This document shows positions 1-5,808 of a DNA stretch of 9,097 nucleotides, one piece after another. The translations under genes and the position numbers were made by a program. The first letter of the stretch is position 1. Every line of letters begins with the position of its first letter. Source of the stretch: Ilumatobacteraceae bacterium (lineage in GTDB: Bacteria > Actinomycetota > Acidimicrobiia > Acidimicrobiales > Ilumatobacteraceae). Under the pieces are notes generated by a model. That model saw only the letters and a list, made by a program, of their open reading frames with translations. It was not told the origin of the DNA and searched no databases. The DNA lies in assembly GCA_021741795.1 (NCBI GenBank), contig JAIOXC010000054.1, positions 1-9,097 on the forward strand, written 5' to 3'.

Positions 1-1
1 T

Positions 2-103
2 GGTGCAAGCCTCGACTACCAAGATGGTTTGCAGGACGCTGGTTTCAAGATCAACAACCCGAACGCAACTCGTTCATGTGGTTGTGGCAATAGCTTTTCC
101 TGA
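2..103 (+). CDS. A-type iron-sulfur cluster carrier (IscA/ErpA/HesB family), 3' end only
   Basis: Only the last 33 codons are present; the gene begins before the window. The visible C-terminus reads into FKINNPNATRSCGCGNSF, the signature end of A-type carriers. Its Cys-Gly-Cys pair, together with a more N-terminal cysteine outside the window, binds an iron-sulfur cluster that is passed to client apoproteins in the cytoplasm. The preceding stretch GASLDYQDGLQDAGF also fits the family (a conserved short strand before the C-terminal cysteine loop). ErpA, IscA and SufA cannot be told apart from this fragment, so no symbol is given. The gene ends with TGA and converges on the lipoprotein gene across a 43-bp gap in which no convincing terminator is seen. 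Confidence 0.9.
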   Translation, partial: GASLDYQDGLQDAGFKINNPNATRSCGCGNSFS

Positions 104-146
104 AATGAGTTAGGGCTGCCTACTAGCAGCGCAAGAATTCAGTTTG

Positions 147-1046
147 CTATAAACCGAGCGTTGCGATTGCGTCACTGATTTCATCTGCATCAAACACTGC
201 ATCAAATCTCTCAACTATTTTTCCACTTGCATCAGTGATATAGATCGCTGGTTCGTATTCCATCTTGAGTGCAACCACTGCAGGTGCAACTGTTGTTGCT
301 TTGTCATCGGTATAAATCTCGGCGTGCAGAAATGTCATTGCATCACCAATTGAGTTTTTAACTGTAACCAGCGCTTCGAGTGCGGGGGAACATGTGCCGG
401 TGCTGCAGTGTGCTGGCGTGCCAACTAGATATGCAATCGGTTTCTTCAATGCGAGCGCTTCGTTGAGTGTGATGTTGTGAAACTCGCATGGCTCTGGTGT
501 GCGAGTACATACTGGCTCAACACCACGATGATCGTCAAACGTTGGAGTGTCAAAGCCAGGAAGTTGTGAACCAACAAGTGGAATCAATACTTCTGTCGCA
601 GCGAGTACTTGTACGGCTGCACCTTCTTCTGGTCCACCGTCAACTATCAAGGTGTAGATACCTGGTTTGTCGATATCGACGCGAAATGGCCAGTAGGGAA
701 TCGTGAGCCCGGTGTCGTGTCGGTCGGCCGATAATGATTCGGCAACAATCTCTTGTGTGTCGGCATTAAAAAGTTTTGCAGTCAATGTGGCAGGCAGATC
801 GAGACCGCTATCTGTTGTGAGCAGGCCAGCTTGGTTGGCAAGCGAAAATGGAAGTCGAACATTGCCAGGAACTAATACTTGAGGAAATCGCTGGACCAAT
901 TGCAGATCAGACAATCCCAAAACAGAATCTGTAGTTGTCGAGGTTGAACCTCCAGAGCAACCCGCAAGCACTGAACTCAAACCAACAGTGCTCGTCGCGC
1001 CAATGAAACCTAGTGATCCGGTAATAAATGTGCGCCGCGAGATCAT
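147..1046 (-). CDS. Tat-exported lipoprotein with C-terminal thioredoxin-like CX4C domain
   Basis: 299 residues. The N-terminus carries a twin-arginine motif (SRRTFI, residues 3-8), a hydrophobic stretch, and a lipobox ending LAGC with the acylated cysteine at 30. A low-complexity Ser/Thr linker follows. This predicts export in folded form and anchoring to the outer face of the membrane. Residues about 50-150 look like a beta-rich, Ig-like domain. Residues about 185-299 look like a thioredoxin fold: the sequence PxxCxxxxC (C214 and C219) sits where the CXXC of thioredoxins would be, and a strand with a cis-Pro-like EPAIYI (265-270) follows. C180 and C187 form a second pair. The spacing is CX4C rather than CXXC, so a redox role is plausible but unproven. 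The substrate is unknown. The ATG at 1046 is preceded by a -10 element at leaderless spacing and has no Shine-Dalgarno sequence. Confidence 0.75.
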   Translation of the reverse strand: MISRRTFITGSLGFIGATSTVGLSSVLAGCSGGSTSTTTDSVLGLSDLQLVQRFPQVLVPGNVRLPFSLANQAGLLTTDSGLDLPATLTAKLFNADTQEIVAESLSADRHDTGLTIPYWPFRVDIDKPGIYTLIVDGGPEEGAAVQVLAATEVLIPLVGSQLPGFDTPTFDDHRGVEPVCTRTPEPCEFHNITLNEALALKKPIAYLVGTPAHCSTGTCSPALEALVTVKNSIGDAMTFLHAEIYTDDKATTVAPAVVALKMEYEPAIYITDASGKIVERFDAVFDADEISDAIATLGL

Positions 1047-1052
1047 GACTCA

Positions 1053-1058
1053 ATAGTA
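1053..1058 (-). promoter_or_regulatory. -10 element of the lipoprotein gene (leaderless)
   Basis: On the minus strand this reads TACTAT, a match to the actinobacterial -10 pattern TANNNT. Exactly six bases (TGAGTC) separate it from the ATG at 1046, so transcription would start on the A of the start codon. No Shine-Dalgarno sequence is present, which agrees with leaderless translation. It overlaps by 2 bp the -10 element of the divergent gene. The promoter call is inferred from pattern and spacing only. Confidence 0.6.
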
Positions 1059-1062
1059 CGAT
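1057..1062 (+). promoter_or_regulatory. -10 element of the RidA-family gene (leaderless)
   Basis: TACGAT matches TANNNT and lies exactly six bases (TTGAAC then C precede the codon as 1063-1068) upstream of the ATG at 1069, placing +1 on the A of ATG. There is no Shine-Dalgarno sequence and no clear -35 box. Together with the element on the other strand (shared bases 1057-1058) it forms a compact bidirectional promoter. Confidence 0.6.
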
Positions 1063-1068
1063 TGAACC

Positions 1069-1539
1069 ATGGCCACAAACAAGAAAAAGACGATAAAGAA
1101 GACAGCGAAAAAAGTCGCAAAGAAGTCAGCAAAAAAAGTCGCAAAGAAGTCAGCAAAGAAAGCTGCCAAAAAACCGGTAGCAAAATCTGGCGCTCCACTT
1201 GGTCCATATACGCCAGTAGTTCGAGCCGGTGACTGGGTAATTGTTTCTGGTCAACTCGGTGTAGTTGATGGCAAGATCGTCAAGGGCGGCGTTGCCGCTC
1301 AAACAGCACAAGCAATTGTCAACCTTAAGTCGCAACTCGCGAGCGCCGGTGTGACGATCAATGACGTCAAAAAGACGCTGTGCTTCTTGACAGACATGGA
1401 TACGTTCGGCACCTTCAACACCGCATACGTAGAGGGTTTTGTCACTAGTCGCCCTGCTCGCAGCACCATTGGTGTTGCGTCATTGCCATTTGGTGGAGCA
1501 GTTGAGATTGAAGCCTGGGCTTTCAAGCCACTACGGTAA
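1069..1539 (+). CDS. RidA/YjgF-family protein with lysine-rich histone-H1-like N-terminal tail
   Basis: 156 residues in two parts. Residues 5-39 contain 18 lysines, with KK pairs every four residues from 10 to 35 (KKxA-type period). Residues about 41-156 form a complete RidA/YjgF domain: GPYTP (45-49), VSGQLG, the PARS motif with R131 at the place of the substrate-carboxylate-binding arginine of RidA, and IEAW with E148 at the place of the catalytic glutamate. RidA hydrolyses reactive enamine/imine intermediates, such as 2-aminoacrylate, to keto acids and ammonia; family members form trimers. Both key residues are kept, so imine deaminase activity is likely, though other YjgF clades differ. 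Ordinary RidA proteins are near 125-130 residues, so the tail is an addition. No start codon lies between the tail and the domain, so the tail must be translated. First gene of a plus-strand operon. Confidence 0.88.
   Translation: MATNKKKTIKKTAKKVAKKSAKKVAKKSAKKAAKKPVAKSGAPLGPYTPVVRAGDWVIVSGQLGVVDGKIVKGGVAAQTAQAIVNLKSQLASAGVTINDVKKTLCFLTDMDTFGTFNTAYVEGFVTSRPARSTIGVASLPFGGAVEIEAWAFKPLR
1108..1155 (+). repeat. Perfect 24-bp tandem duplication within the lysine tail coding region
   Basis: Bases 1108-1131 and 1132-1155 are identical. The unit encodes eight residues, essentially KKVAKKSA, giving the repeated block in the RidA tail. Identity extends to silent positions (for example GTC for valine and TCA for serine in both copies), which points to a recent slippage-type expansion rather than only selection on protein composition. 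Weaker 12-bp periodicity continues on both sides. Confidence 0.9.
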
Positions 1540-1544
1540 TTGAC

Positions 1545-1700
1545 ATGCCTGGCGTAATCATCATCATTCTTGCGTTGCTCTCGTTTCCAATTGTTGTGGG
1601 GCTTTCCACAGCAGGAATCGCAGCGTTACTTGGTTTTTTTCTGCAGCGCGACGGAGATATTCGTAATGCTGGCAGCGAACTTGTTGAGTTAAACAACTGA
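1545..1700 (+). CDS. Small 51-residue membrane protein
   Basis: The ORF runs from ATG at 1545 to TGA at 1698-1700 and begins five bases after the RidA stop. It encodes a hydrophobic stretch from about residue 4 to 33 (VIIIILALL, then IVVGLSTAGIAALLGFF), long enough for one long or two short membrane helices, followed by a polar tail (QRDGDIRN) ending in SELVELNN. Support for its being real comes from its exact fit between two genes, the absence of any other gene in this interval, and a stop codon that overlaps the apparent start of the next gene (CTGA). No Shine-Dalgarno sequence is seen, so translation is probably coupled to the gene before it. I do not recognise a function. Single-helix proteins of this kind often act as subunits or modulators of larger membrane proteins, but nothing here identifies a partner. 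Confidence 0.7.
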   Translation: MPGVIIIILALLSFPIVVGLSTAGIAALLGFFLQRDGDIRNAGSELVELNN

Positions 1701-3070
1701 ACTCAACAGCTGATCTCGTTGTTCGCAACGCAACACTCGTTGCAACCGTAGATAACGCTCGAAGAGAAATACCTGGCGGTTGGGTTGCAATTACCAACGG
1801 TATAATTTCTGGTGTCGGGGCTGCAGGTTCTGAGCCGCGAGCAACTCGTGTTATCGATGCAACTGACTGCCTCGTTACACCCGGGCTAGTCAATACGCAT
1901 CACCACATGTATCAAAACCTCACGCGGGCATTTCCACCGATGACAAATGCTGCCTTGTTTGGCTGGTTGCAGACGCTGTATCCACTGTGGAGCACGCTTG
2001 ACGAAGAGGCCGCCAATGTTTCGGCGTGGGTAGGTCTTGCAGAGTTGGCGCTGTCAGGTTGCACAACTTCGACTGACCACTTATATGTGCATCCCGCAGG
2101 TGGTGGCGACTTATTGTCCGCCGAGATTTCGGCTGCAAAAGATTTGGGGATGCGCTTTCATCCAACACGTGGCTCAATGTCGTTGTCGCAAAAAGATGGC
2201 GGTTTGCCACCAGACAATGTGGTGCAGGATCATGACGTGATTTTGGCTGAGTCGCAACGCTCGGTGGAGCAACACCATGATGCATCGCACGGTGCGATGG
2301 TGCGCATTGCGCTCGCACCATGCTCACCATTCAGCGTGACCAAGCAACTAATGACAGAGTCCGCTCAACTTGCCGAAAAACTTGATGTGCGCTTGCATAC
2401 ACACTTTGCCGAAAACTCTGAAGATGATGCATTTTCAATCGCAACATTTGGTTGTCGACCAACCCAGTATTTGGAAGATGTGGGTTGGTGCACCGATCGT
2501 GCGTGGGTTGCACATTGCGTGATGCCGAACCATGACGAAATTCGGCAGTTGGGCAAAGCAAAGATTGGTGTTGCGCATTGCCCAAGTAGCAACATGATTT
2601 TGTCGTCAGGCATTGCGCCAGTTGTTGACTTGCGTGCAGCAGGCGTGCACGTTGGGCTTGGTGTTGACGGTTCGTCGTCTGCAGACTCAGCATCAATGTG
2701 GCTCGAGGCCAGACAAGCAATGCTGTTGGCAAAGTTGCGCAATGGAGCAGCAGCCGGCACAGCACGTATGTCGCTTGAAATTGCAACGCGTGGAGGTGCA
2801 GGTTGCCTTGGTCGTGTTGGTGAAATTGGTGAAATCAGTGTGGGTGCAGTTGGCGATCTTGCAATTTGGTCACTCACCGGTGTTGCATTTGCTGGTGCTG
2901 TTGCAGACCCAATCGAAGCATGGTTGCGTTGTGGTCCAACTGGCGCCAAACACACCATCGTGCAGGGCAAGTTAGTTGTAGACAACGGCCAACTTGTAAG
3001 CAACAAAGTTGACTCAATGCTGGCGCTTCATCGCACAGTTGCCATGCGCATGCAACGCATCGCTGATTGA
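1697..3070 (+). CDS. 8-oxoguanine deaminase-like amidohydrolase, probable CTG start
   Basis: The first ATG (1907) is too late: it follows directly after NTHHH, which holds the HxH metal ligands. The frame stays open upstream to 1688, and 1697-1906 encodes a typical amidohydrolase N-terminus (DLVVRNATLVATVDNARREI). No ATG, GTG or TTG occurs there; the only near-start codon is CTG at 1697, overlapping the previous stop as CTGA. This gives 457 residues, normal for COG0402 deaminases. Visible metal and catalytic residues are H68/H70, H234 and H236 with E239 (HTHFAE), H273 (WVAHC) and D324 (GVDGSSS); the AHCPSSN motif is near 293. The sequence NTHHHMYQNLTRA and the TSTDHLYV block resemble 8-oxoguanine deaminase and the hydroxydechloroatrazine-hydrolase relatives. 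The likely reaction is 8-oxoguanine to urate plus ammonia. Substrate is inferred from resemblance; another purine or pterin remains possible. Confidence 0.82.
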   Translation: MNSTADLVVRNATLVATVDNARREIPGGWVAITNGIISGVGAAGSEPRATRVIDATDCLVTPGLVNTHHHMYQNLTRAFPPMTNAALFGWLQTLYPLWSTLDEEAANVSAWVGLAELALSGCTTSTDHLYVHPAGGGDLLSAEISAAKDLGMRFHPTRGSMSLSQKDGGLPPDNVVQDHDVILAESQRSVEQHHDASHGAMVRIALAPCSPFSVTKQLMTESAQLAEKLDVRLHTHFAENSEDDAFSIATFGCRPTQYLEDVGWCTDRAWVAHCVMPNHDEIRQLGKAKIGVAHCPSSNMILSSGIAPVVDLRAAGVHVGLGVDGSSSADSASMWLEARQAMLLAKLRNGAAAGTARMSLEIATRGGAGCLGRVGEIGEISVGAVGDLAIWSLTGVAFAGAVADPIEAWLRCGPTGAKHTIVQGKLVVDNGQLVSNKVDSMLALHRTVAMRMQRIAD

Positions 3071-3076
3071 TTCTTC

Positions 3077-3658
3077 ATGCTGCAACATTTCGCTGTCGCG
3101 TTTAGTGCAATCTTTCTTGCCGAATTACCTGACAAGACGATGTTTGCAACGCTGTTGTTGTCTACACACTTTCATCGCCGCTTACCGGTGTGGGGCGGTG
3201 TCACACTCGGTTACGCAGTGCATGTATTGCTTTCAGTGATTTTTGGTACTGCATTGAGCCAACTTCCCAAAACTCCGATCCATGTTTTAGTTGGAATGTT
3301 GTTTTTGATCGGGGGAGTAATGACATGGCGCGCAGATTCGTCTGCTGATCATGATGAAACCTCGAAGTGGTCGGCATCGATGTCTAATGCGCGTGTGGTG
3401 TGGACGGCAGCATCCGTGATTTTGGTTGCGGAGTTTGGCGATCTCACACAATTGGCAACTGCAGGCTTTGCAGCAAGGTTTAATGATCCCGTCGCCGTTG
3501 GCATCGGCTCAATCGTGGCGCTCTCGAGCGTGTCAGGGCTTGCCGTGTTGGCAGGTGGCTGGTTACAAAAGAAAGTGCCTCTGAACAAAATTCAGCGAGC
3601 AGCCGCAGTGTTGTTTGCTTCGATTGGAATTGTGACGCTTGTGAGCGCGGCGGTCTAA
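3077..3658 (+). CDS. GDT1/TMEM165 (UPF0016) family cation transporter
   Basis: 193 residues, mostly hydrophobic, with about six membrane helices arranged as two homologous halves. Each half carries the family signature, in variant form: ELPDKT at 16-21 (usual E-x-G-D-K-T) and EFGDLT at 119-124 (usual EFGDKT). The acidic residues of both motifs are kept; the glycine of the first and the lysine of the second are replaced. Characterised members exchange Mn2+ or Ca2+ for protons across membranes, and bacterial members such as MneA export manganese. A central polar loop rich in Asp/Ser (about 86-105) divides the halves. The gene starts six bases after the deaminase stop, so it is probably the last gene of the operon. 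Its TAA overlaps the stop codon of the convergent glnR by 3 bp within CTAA. Direction and ion are inferred from the family. Confidence 0.85.
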   Translation: MLQHFAVAFSAIFLAELPDKTMFATLLLSTHFHRRLPVWGGVTLGYAVHVLLSVIFGTALSQLPKTPIHVLVGMLFLIGGVMTWRADSSADHDETSKWSASMSNARVVWTAASVILVAEFGDLTQLATAGFAARFNDPVAVGIGSIVALSSVSGLAVLAGGWLQKKVPLNKIQRAAAVLFASIGIVTLVSAAV

Positions 3659-4371
3659 GCAGACCACTTAGATTGTCCGAAGCGATATCCAACGCTGCGC
3701 ACAGTCTGAATCAAGTTGGCGTGTTCTTCGCCAAGTTTTGCGCGCAAGCGACGAATGTGTACGTCTACAGTGCGTGCTCCACCGAAATACTCATAGCCCC
3801 AAACTCGCGACAACAATGTTTCGCGCGAAAATACTTTTCCAGGGTTTTGTGCCAAAAACTTGAGCAACTCGTATTCCATGTAGGTCAAGTCGAGAGGTTG
3901 ACCACCAAATGATGCTTGGTATGTCTCGAGGTTGAGAATCAGGCCGCTGTATTCGACAAGCGATTCGCGGGTGCCACGAATTTCGGTAAAGAACATGTGG
4001 CGCAGGCGCGACTCGAGTTCGCGTGGGTGAAACGGTGACAAGCAGAAGTCGTCAAACAAATCGTCGCGCATTTCGAGGTCGGCAAGTTGTGAGCCGTTGA
4101 CGAGCACAAGCACATGTCCGACGGGGTTGTCGTTTTTTCGCAGCGAGCGACAAAGAGCCCAACCGCCCTCTGGGTCTTCATCGCACATCACCACAGCACC
4201 GGCCCAGCCTTCGACTGGCTCGCTCTTTGCGGCATCATCGGCCGATGAAACAGCCTTCCAGCGGTATCCGGCCAAGTCGAGTGTGCGCGCCAAGTCAATA
4301 GATGGTGGGTTTGGAAACACGGCGATCATCTGACCGACAACATTTTCGTTTGCAGAGGTGCGCGTGTTCAC
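3655..4371 (-). CDS. glnR: GlnR-like orphan OmpR-family nitrogen regulator
   Basis: 238 residues. The C-terminal half (about 140-235) is an OmpR/PhoB winged-helix domain: DLTYMEYELLKFLAQNPGKV, then WGYEYFGGARTVDVHIRRLR and TVRSVGYRF, which closely resemble actinobacterial GlnR. The N-terminal half (about 13-128) is a degenerate receiver: the usual acidic pair after strand 1 is absent (MIAVFPNP), D64 is the only residue at about the phospho-acceptor position, and there is no clear conserved Lys. This fits GlnR, which works without a cognate kinase. GlnR activates or represses genes for ammonium assimilation according to nitrogen supply. The GTG start overlaps the glnA stop (GTGA), so it is translationally coupled. 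An internal ATG at 4329 (residue 15) is an alternative start. Its place behind two glutamine synthetase genes strongly supports the assignment. Confidence 0.85.
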   Translation of the reverse strand: MNTRTSANENVVGQMIAVFPNPPSIDLARTLDLAGYRWKAVSSADDAAKSEPVEGWAGAVVMCDEDPEGGWALCRSLRKNDNPVGHVLVLVNGSQLADLEMRDDLFDDFCLSPFHPRELESRLRHMFFTEIRGTRESLVEYSGLILNLETYQASFGGQPLDLTYMEYELLKFLAQNPGKVFSRETLLSRVWGYEYFGGARTVDVHIRRLRAKLGEEHANLIQTVRSVGYRFGQSKWSA

Positions 4372-5705
4372 AGCGAGCGCAGGTAGCGACCAAGTTCGTA
4401 TTGGCTGATGTGAGTCTTATATGTGCGCCACTCTGCACGCTTGTTGCGCAAGAACCACTCAAAGATGTGATCGCCAAGTGCGTCTGCAACCAGGCTCGAG
4501 TTTTCCATGACATGCAATGCTTCGTTGAGAGACTGCGGCAATTGATGGATGCTCATTTTTTCGAGTACGTCGTTGTCCATTTCAAACAAGTTGGCGTCTG
4601 CCTCGACCGGCAATTCGTAACCCTCTTGAATGCCACGCAAACCTGCAGCCAAGATGACAGAGAAAGCGAGGTATGGGTTGCACGCTGGATCTGGTGAGCG
4701 GTATTCGATGCGCGTTGCAGAGTCGCTATTGCGCTTTGCGATTGGTACGCGAATCAAGCCACTGCGGTTGTTGCGTGCCCACGAAATATGCACCGGTGCT
4801 TCAAAACCAGGAACAAGTCGCTTATAGGAGTTGACCGTTTGGTTGGTGACCGCAGTAATTTCAGCAGCATGGCGAAGCAAGCCGGCCATAAAGCATTTTG
4901 CAGTCTCGGACAAGTTGTATGCATCGTTTTCATCGTAAAACGCATTTTGTTCGCCCTTAAACAACGAAAGATGCAAGTGCATTCCGGAGCCCTGGATGTT
5001 TTCGAGAGGCTTTGGCATAAATGTGGCGTGCACATTGTGTAGCGCCGCAATTTCCTTGACCACAAAACGAAATGTCATCACGCTGTCGGCCATTGTGAGT
5101 GCGTCGGTGTGTCGCAAATCGATTTCGTGTTGACTTGGTGCATCTTCGTGGAAGCTGTACTCGACAGGGATGCTCATGGTCTCGAGCGTGCGAATAGTTT
5201 CTTTGCGCAGCGAGCTTGGAATATCGGTTGAAGTGAGATCGAAAAAACCACCTTCGTCGAGCAAGACTGGCGTGTTCGTGCTATCTGGAGGAGCGAGGTA
5301 GAAATATTCGATATCGGGGGCAACGTAGAACGAATATCCCTTGTCGCGAGCAAGACCAAGATTGCGCTTCAGAACTTGTCGTGGGTCGCCATCAAACGGT
5401 GTGCCGTCCAACTTGGCGATGTCACAAAACACTCGAGCCTCTGCGCCTTTTGCATCGGCCCATGGAAGCACTTCAAACGTGTTGGCATCGGGGAGTGCGA
5501 GCACATCACTTTCTTGCACTCTGCTGTAACCATCGATTGATGATCCGTCAAACGACATTCCGTCGTTGAGAGCATTTTCCATTTCAGCAGGGCTGATTGC
5601 AAACGACTTGAGGTTGCCGAGCACGTCGGTAAACCACAGTCTCACGAGGCGGATGCCGCGCTCTTCTACGGTTCGAAGGACGTAATCCTTTTGCTGATCG
5701 TGCAT
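4368..5705 (-). CDS. glnA: Type I glutamine synthetase, alpha/GlnA2-like
   Basis: 445 residues, the size of the GSI-alpha class. Order of motifs: VRLWFTDVLGNLKS (beta-grasp domain), SFDGSSIDGY with the ammonium-site aspartate and serine (D53, S56), IEYFYL, GSGMHLHLSL, YKRLVPGFEAP with the flap glutamate, and ARNNRSGLIRVP. At the place of the adenylylated tyrosine of GSI-beta (NLYDLP) it has NLFEM, so GlnE control is not expected. It catalyses ATP-dependent formation of glutamine from glutamate and ammonium, as a dodecamer in the family. It most resembles actinobacterial GlnA2; some Streptomyces GlnA2 proteins act on polyamines, so substrate should be kept open, although the ammonium-site residues are present. 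The ATG at 5705 is chosen over the GTG at 5714 because that GTG lies inside a good Shine-Dalgarno sequence. Second gene of the minus-strand operon; 4-bp overlap with glnR. Confidence 0.9.
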   Translation of the reverse strand: MHDQQKDYVLRTVEERGIRLVRLWFTDVLGNLKSFAISPAEMENALNDGMSFDGSSIDGYSRVQESDVLALPDANTFEVLPWADAKGAEARVFCDIAKLDGTPFDGDPRQVLKRNLGLARDKGYSFYVAPDIEYFYLAPPDSTNTPVLLDEGGFFDLTSTDIPSSLRKETIRTLETMSIPVEYSFHEDAPSQHEIDLRHTDALTMADSVMTFRFVVKEIAALHNVHATFMPKPLENIQGSGMHLHLSLFKGEQNAFYDENDAYNLSETAKCFMAGLLRHAAEITAVTNQTVNSYKRLVPGFEAPVHISWARNNRSGLIRVPIAKRNSDSATRIEYRSPDPACNPYLAFSVILAAGLRGIQEGYELPVEADANLFEMDNDVLEKMSIHQLPQSLNEALHVMENSSLVADALGDHIFEWFLRNKRAEWRTYKTHISQYELGRYLRSL

Positions 5706-5710
5706 GGAAG

Positions 5711-5717
5711 TCACCTC
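5711..5717 (-). promoter_or_regulatory. Shine-Dalgarno sequence that fixes the glnA start
   Basis: On the minus strand this reads GAGGTGA, seven bases complementary to the 16S rRNA tail, five bases before the ATG at 5705. The GTG at 5714 that would extend the protein by three residues is part of this site, so it is not the likely start. Confidence 0.8.
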
Positions 5718-5739
5718 AACAGTCTGCCGTGAGAAGTAA

Positions 5740-5776
5740 TCAACAGCACCGAGGACCGGATCCTCGGTGCTGTTGA
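5740..5776 (-). terminator. 16-bp perfect hairpin between glnII and glnA; possible partial terminator or mRNA processing/stability element
   Basis: Bases 5741-5755 (CAACAGCACCGAGGA) are an exact inverted repeat of 5761-5775, with a 5-base loop; 5740 and 5776 add one more pair. On the minus strand the stem ends 30 bases downstream of the glnII stop and 34 bases before the glnA ATG. It is followed by ATTACTTCTC rather than a true U-run, so classic strong intrinsic termination is doubtful. Only about 34 bases remain for a separate glnA promoter, so the two genes are probably on one message and the stem may tune the ratio of the products or protect an mRNA end. Confidence 0.6.
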
Positions 5777-5787
5777 AATCTGAATAA

Positions 5788-5808
5788 CTACTACTGCTAC
5801 TACTCCTA
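5788..5808 (-). repeat. Run of in-frame TAG codons after the glnII stop
   Basis: Reading the minus strand from the glnII stop, the seven codons are TAG GAG TAG TAG CAG TAG TAG: five stops in 21 bases, all in the glnII frame. The bases form an imperfect NAG trinucleotide repeat next to the repetitive lysine-tail codons. Confidence 0.85.

Noticed and set aside
115..130. Small inverted repeat GCTGC...GCAGC between the Fe-S carrier and lipoprotein genes
   Set aside because: Only five pairs with a six-base loop and no T-run; too weak to call a terminator.
1564..1893. Minus-strand 109-codon ORF opposite the small gene and deaminase start
   Set aside because: It is a shadow of genuine plus-strand coding sequence, is low-complexity and lacks family features.
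1907..1909. ATG at 1907 as deaminase start
   Set aside because: It would remove the N-terminal strand and the HxH metal ligands that lie directly upstream in the same frame.
2365..3006. Minus-strand 213-codon ORF inside the deaminase gene
   Set aside because: It is opposite conserved active-site motifs of the deaminase; composition (Pro/Ala/Ser rich) is typical of an antisense shadow frame.
5706..5714. GTG at 5714 as glnA start
   Set aside because: It is part of the GAGGTGA ribosome-binding site of the ATG at 5705; family proteins start as at 5705.
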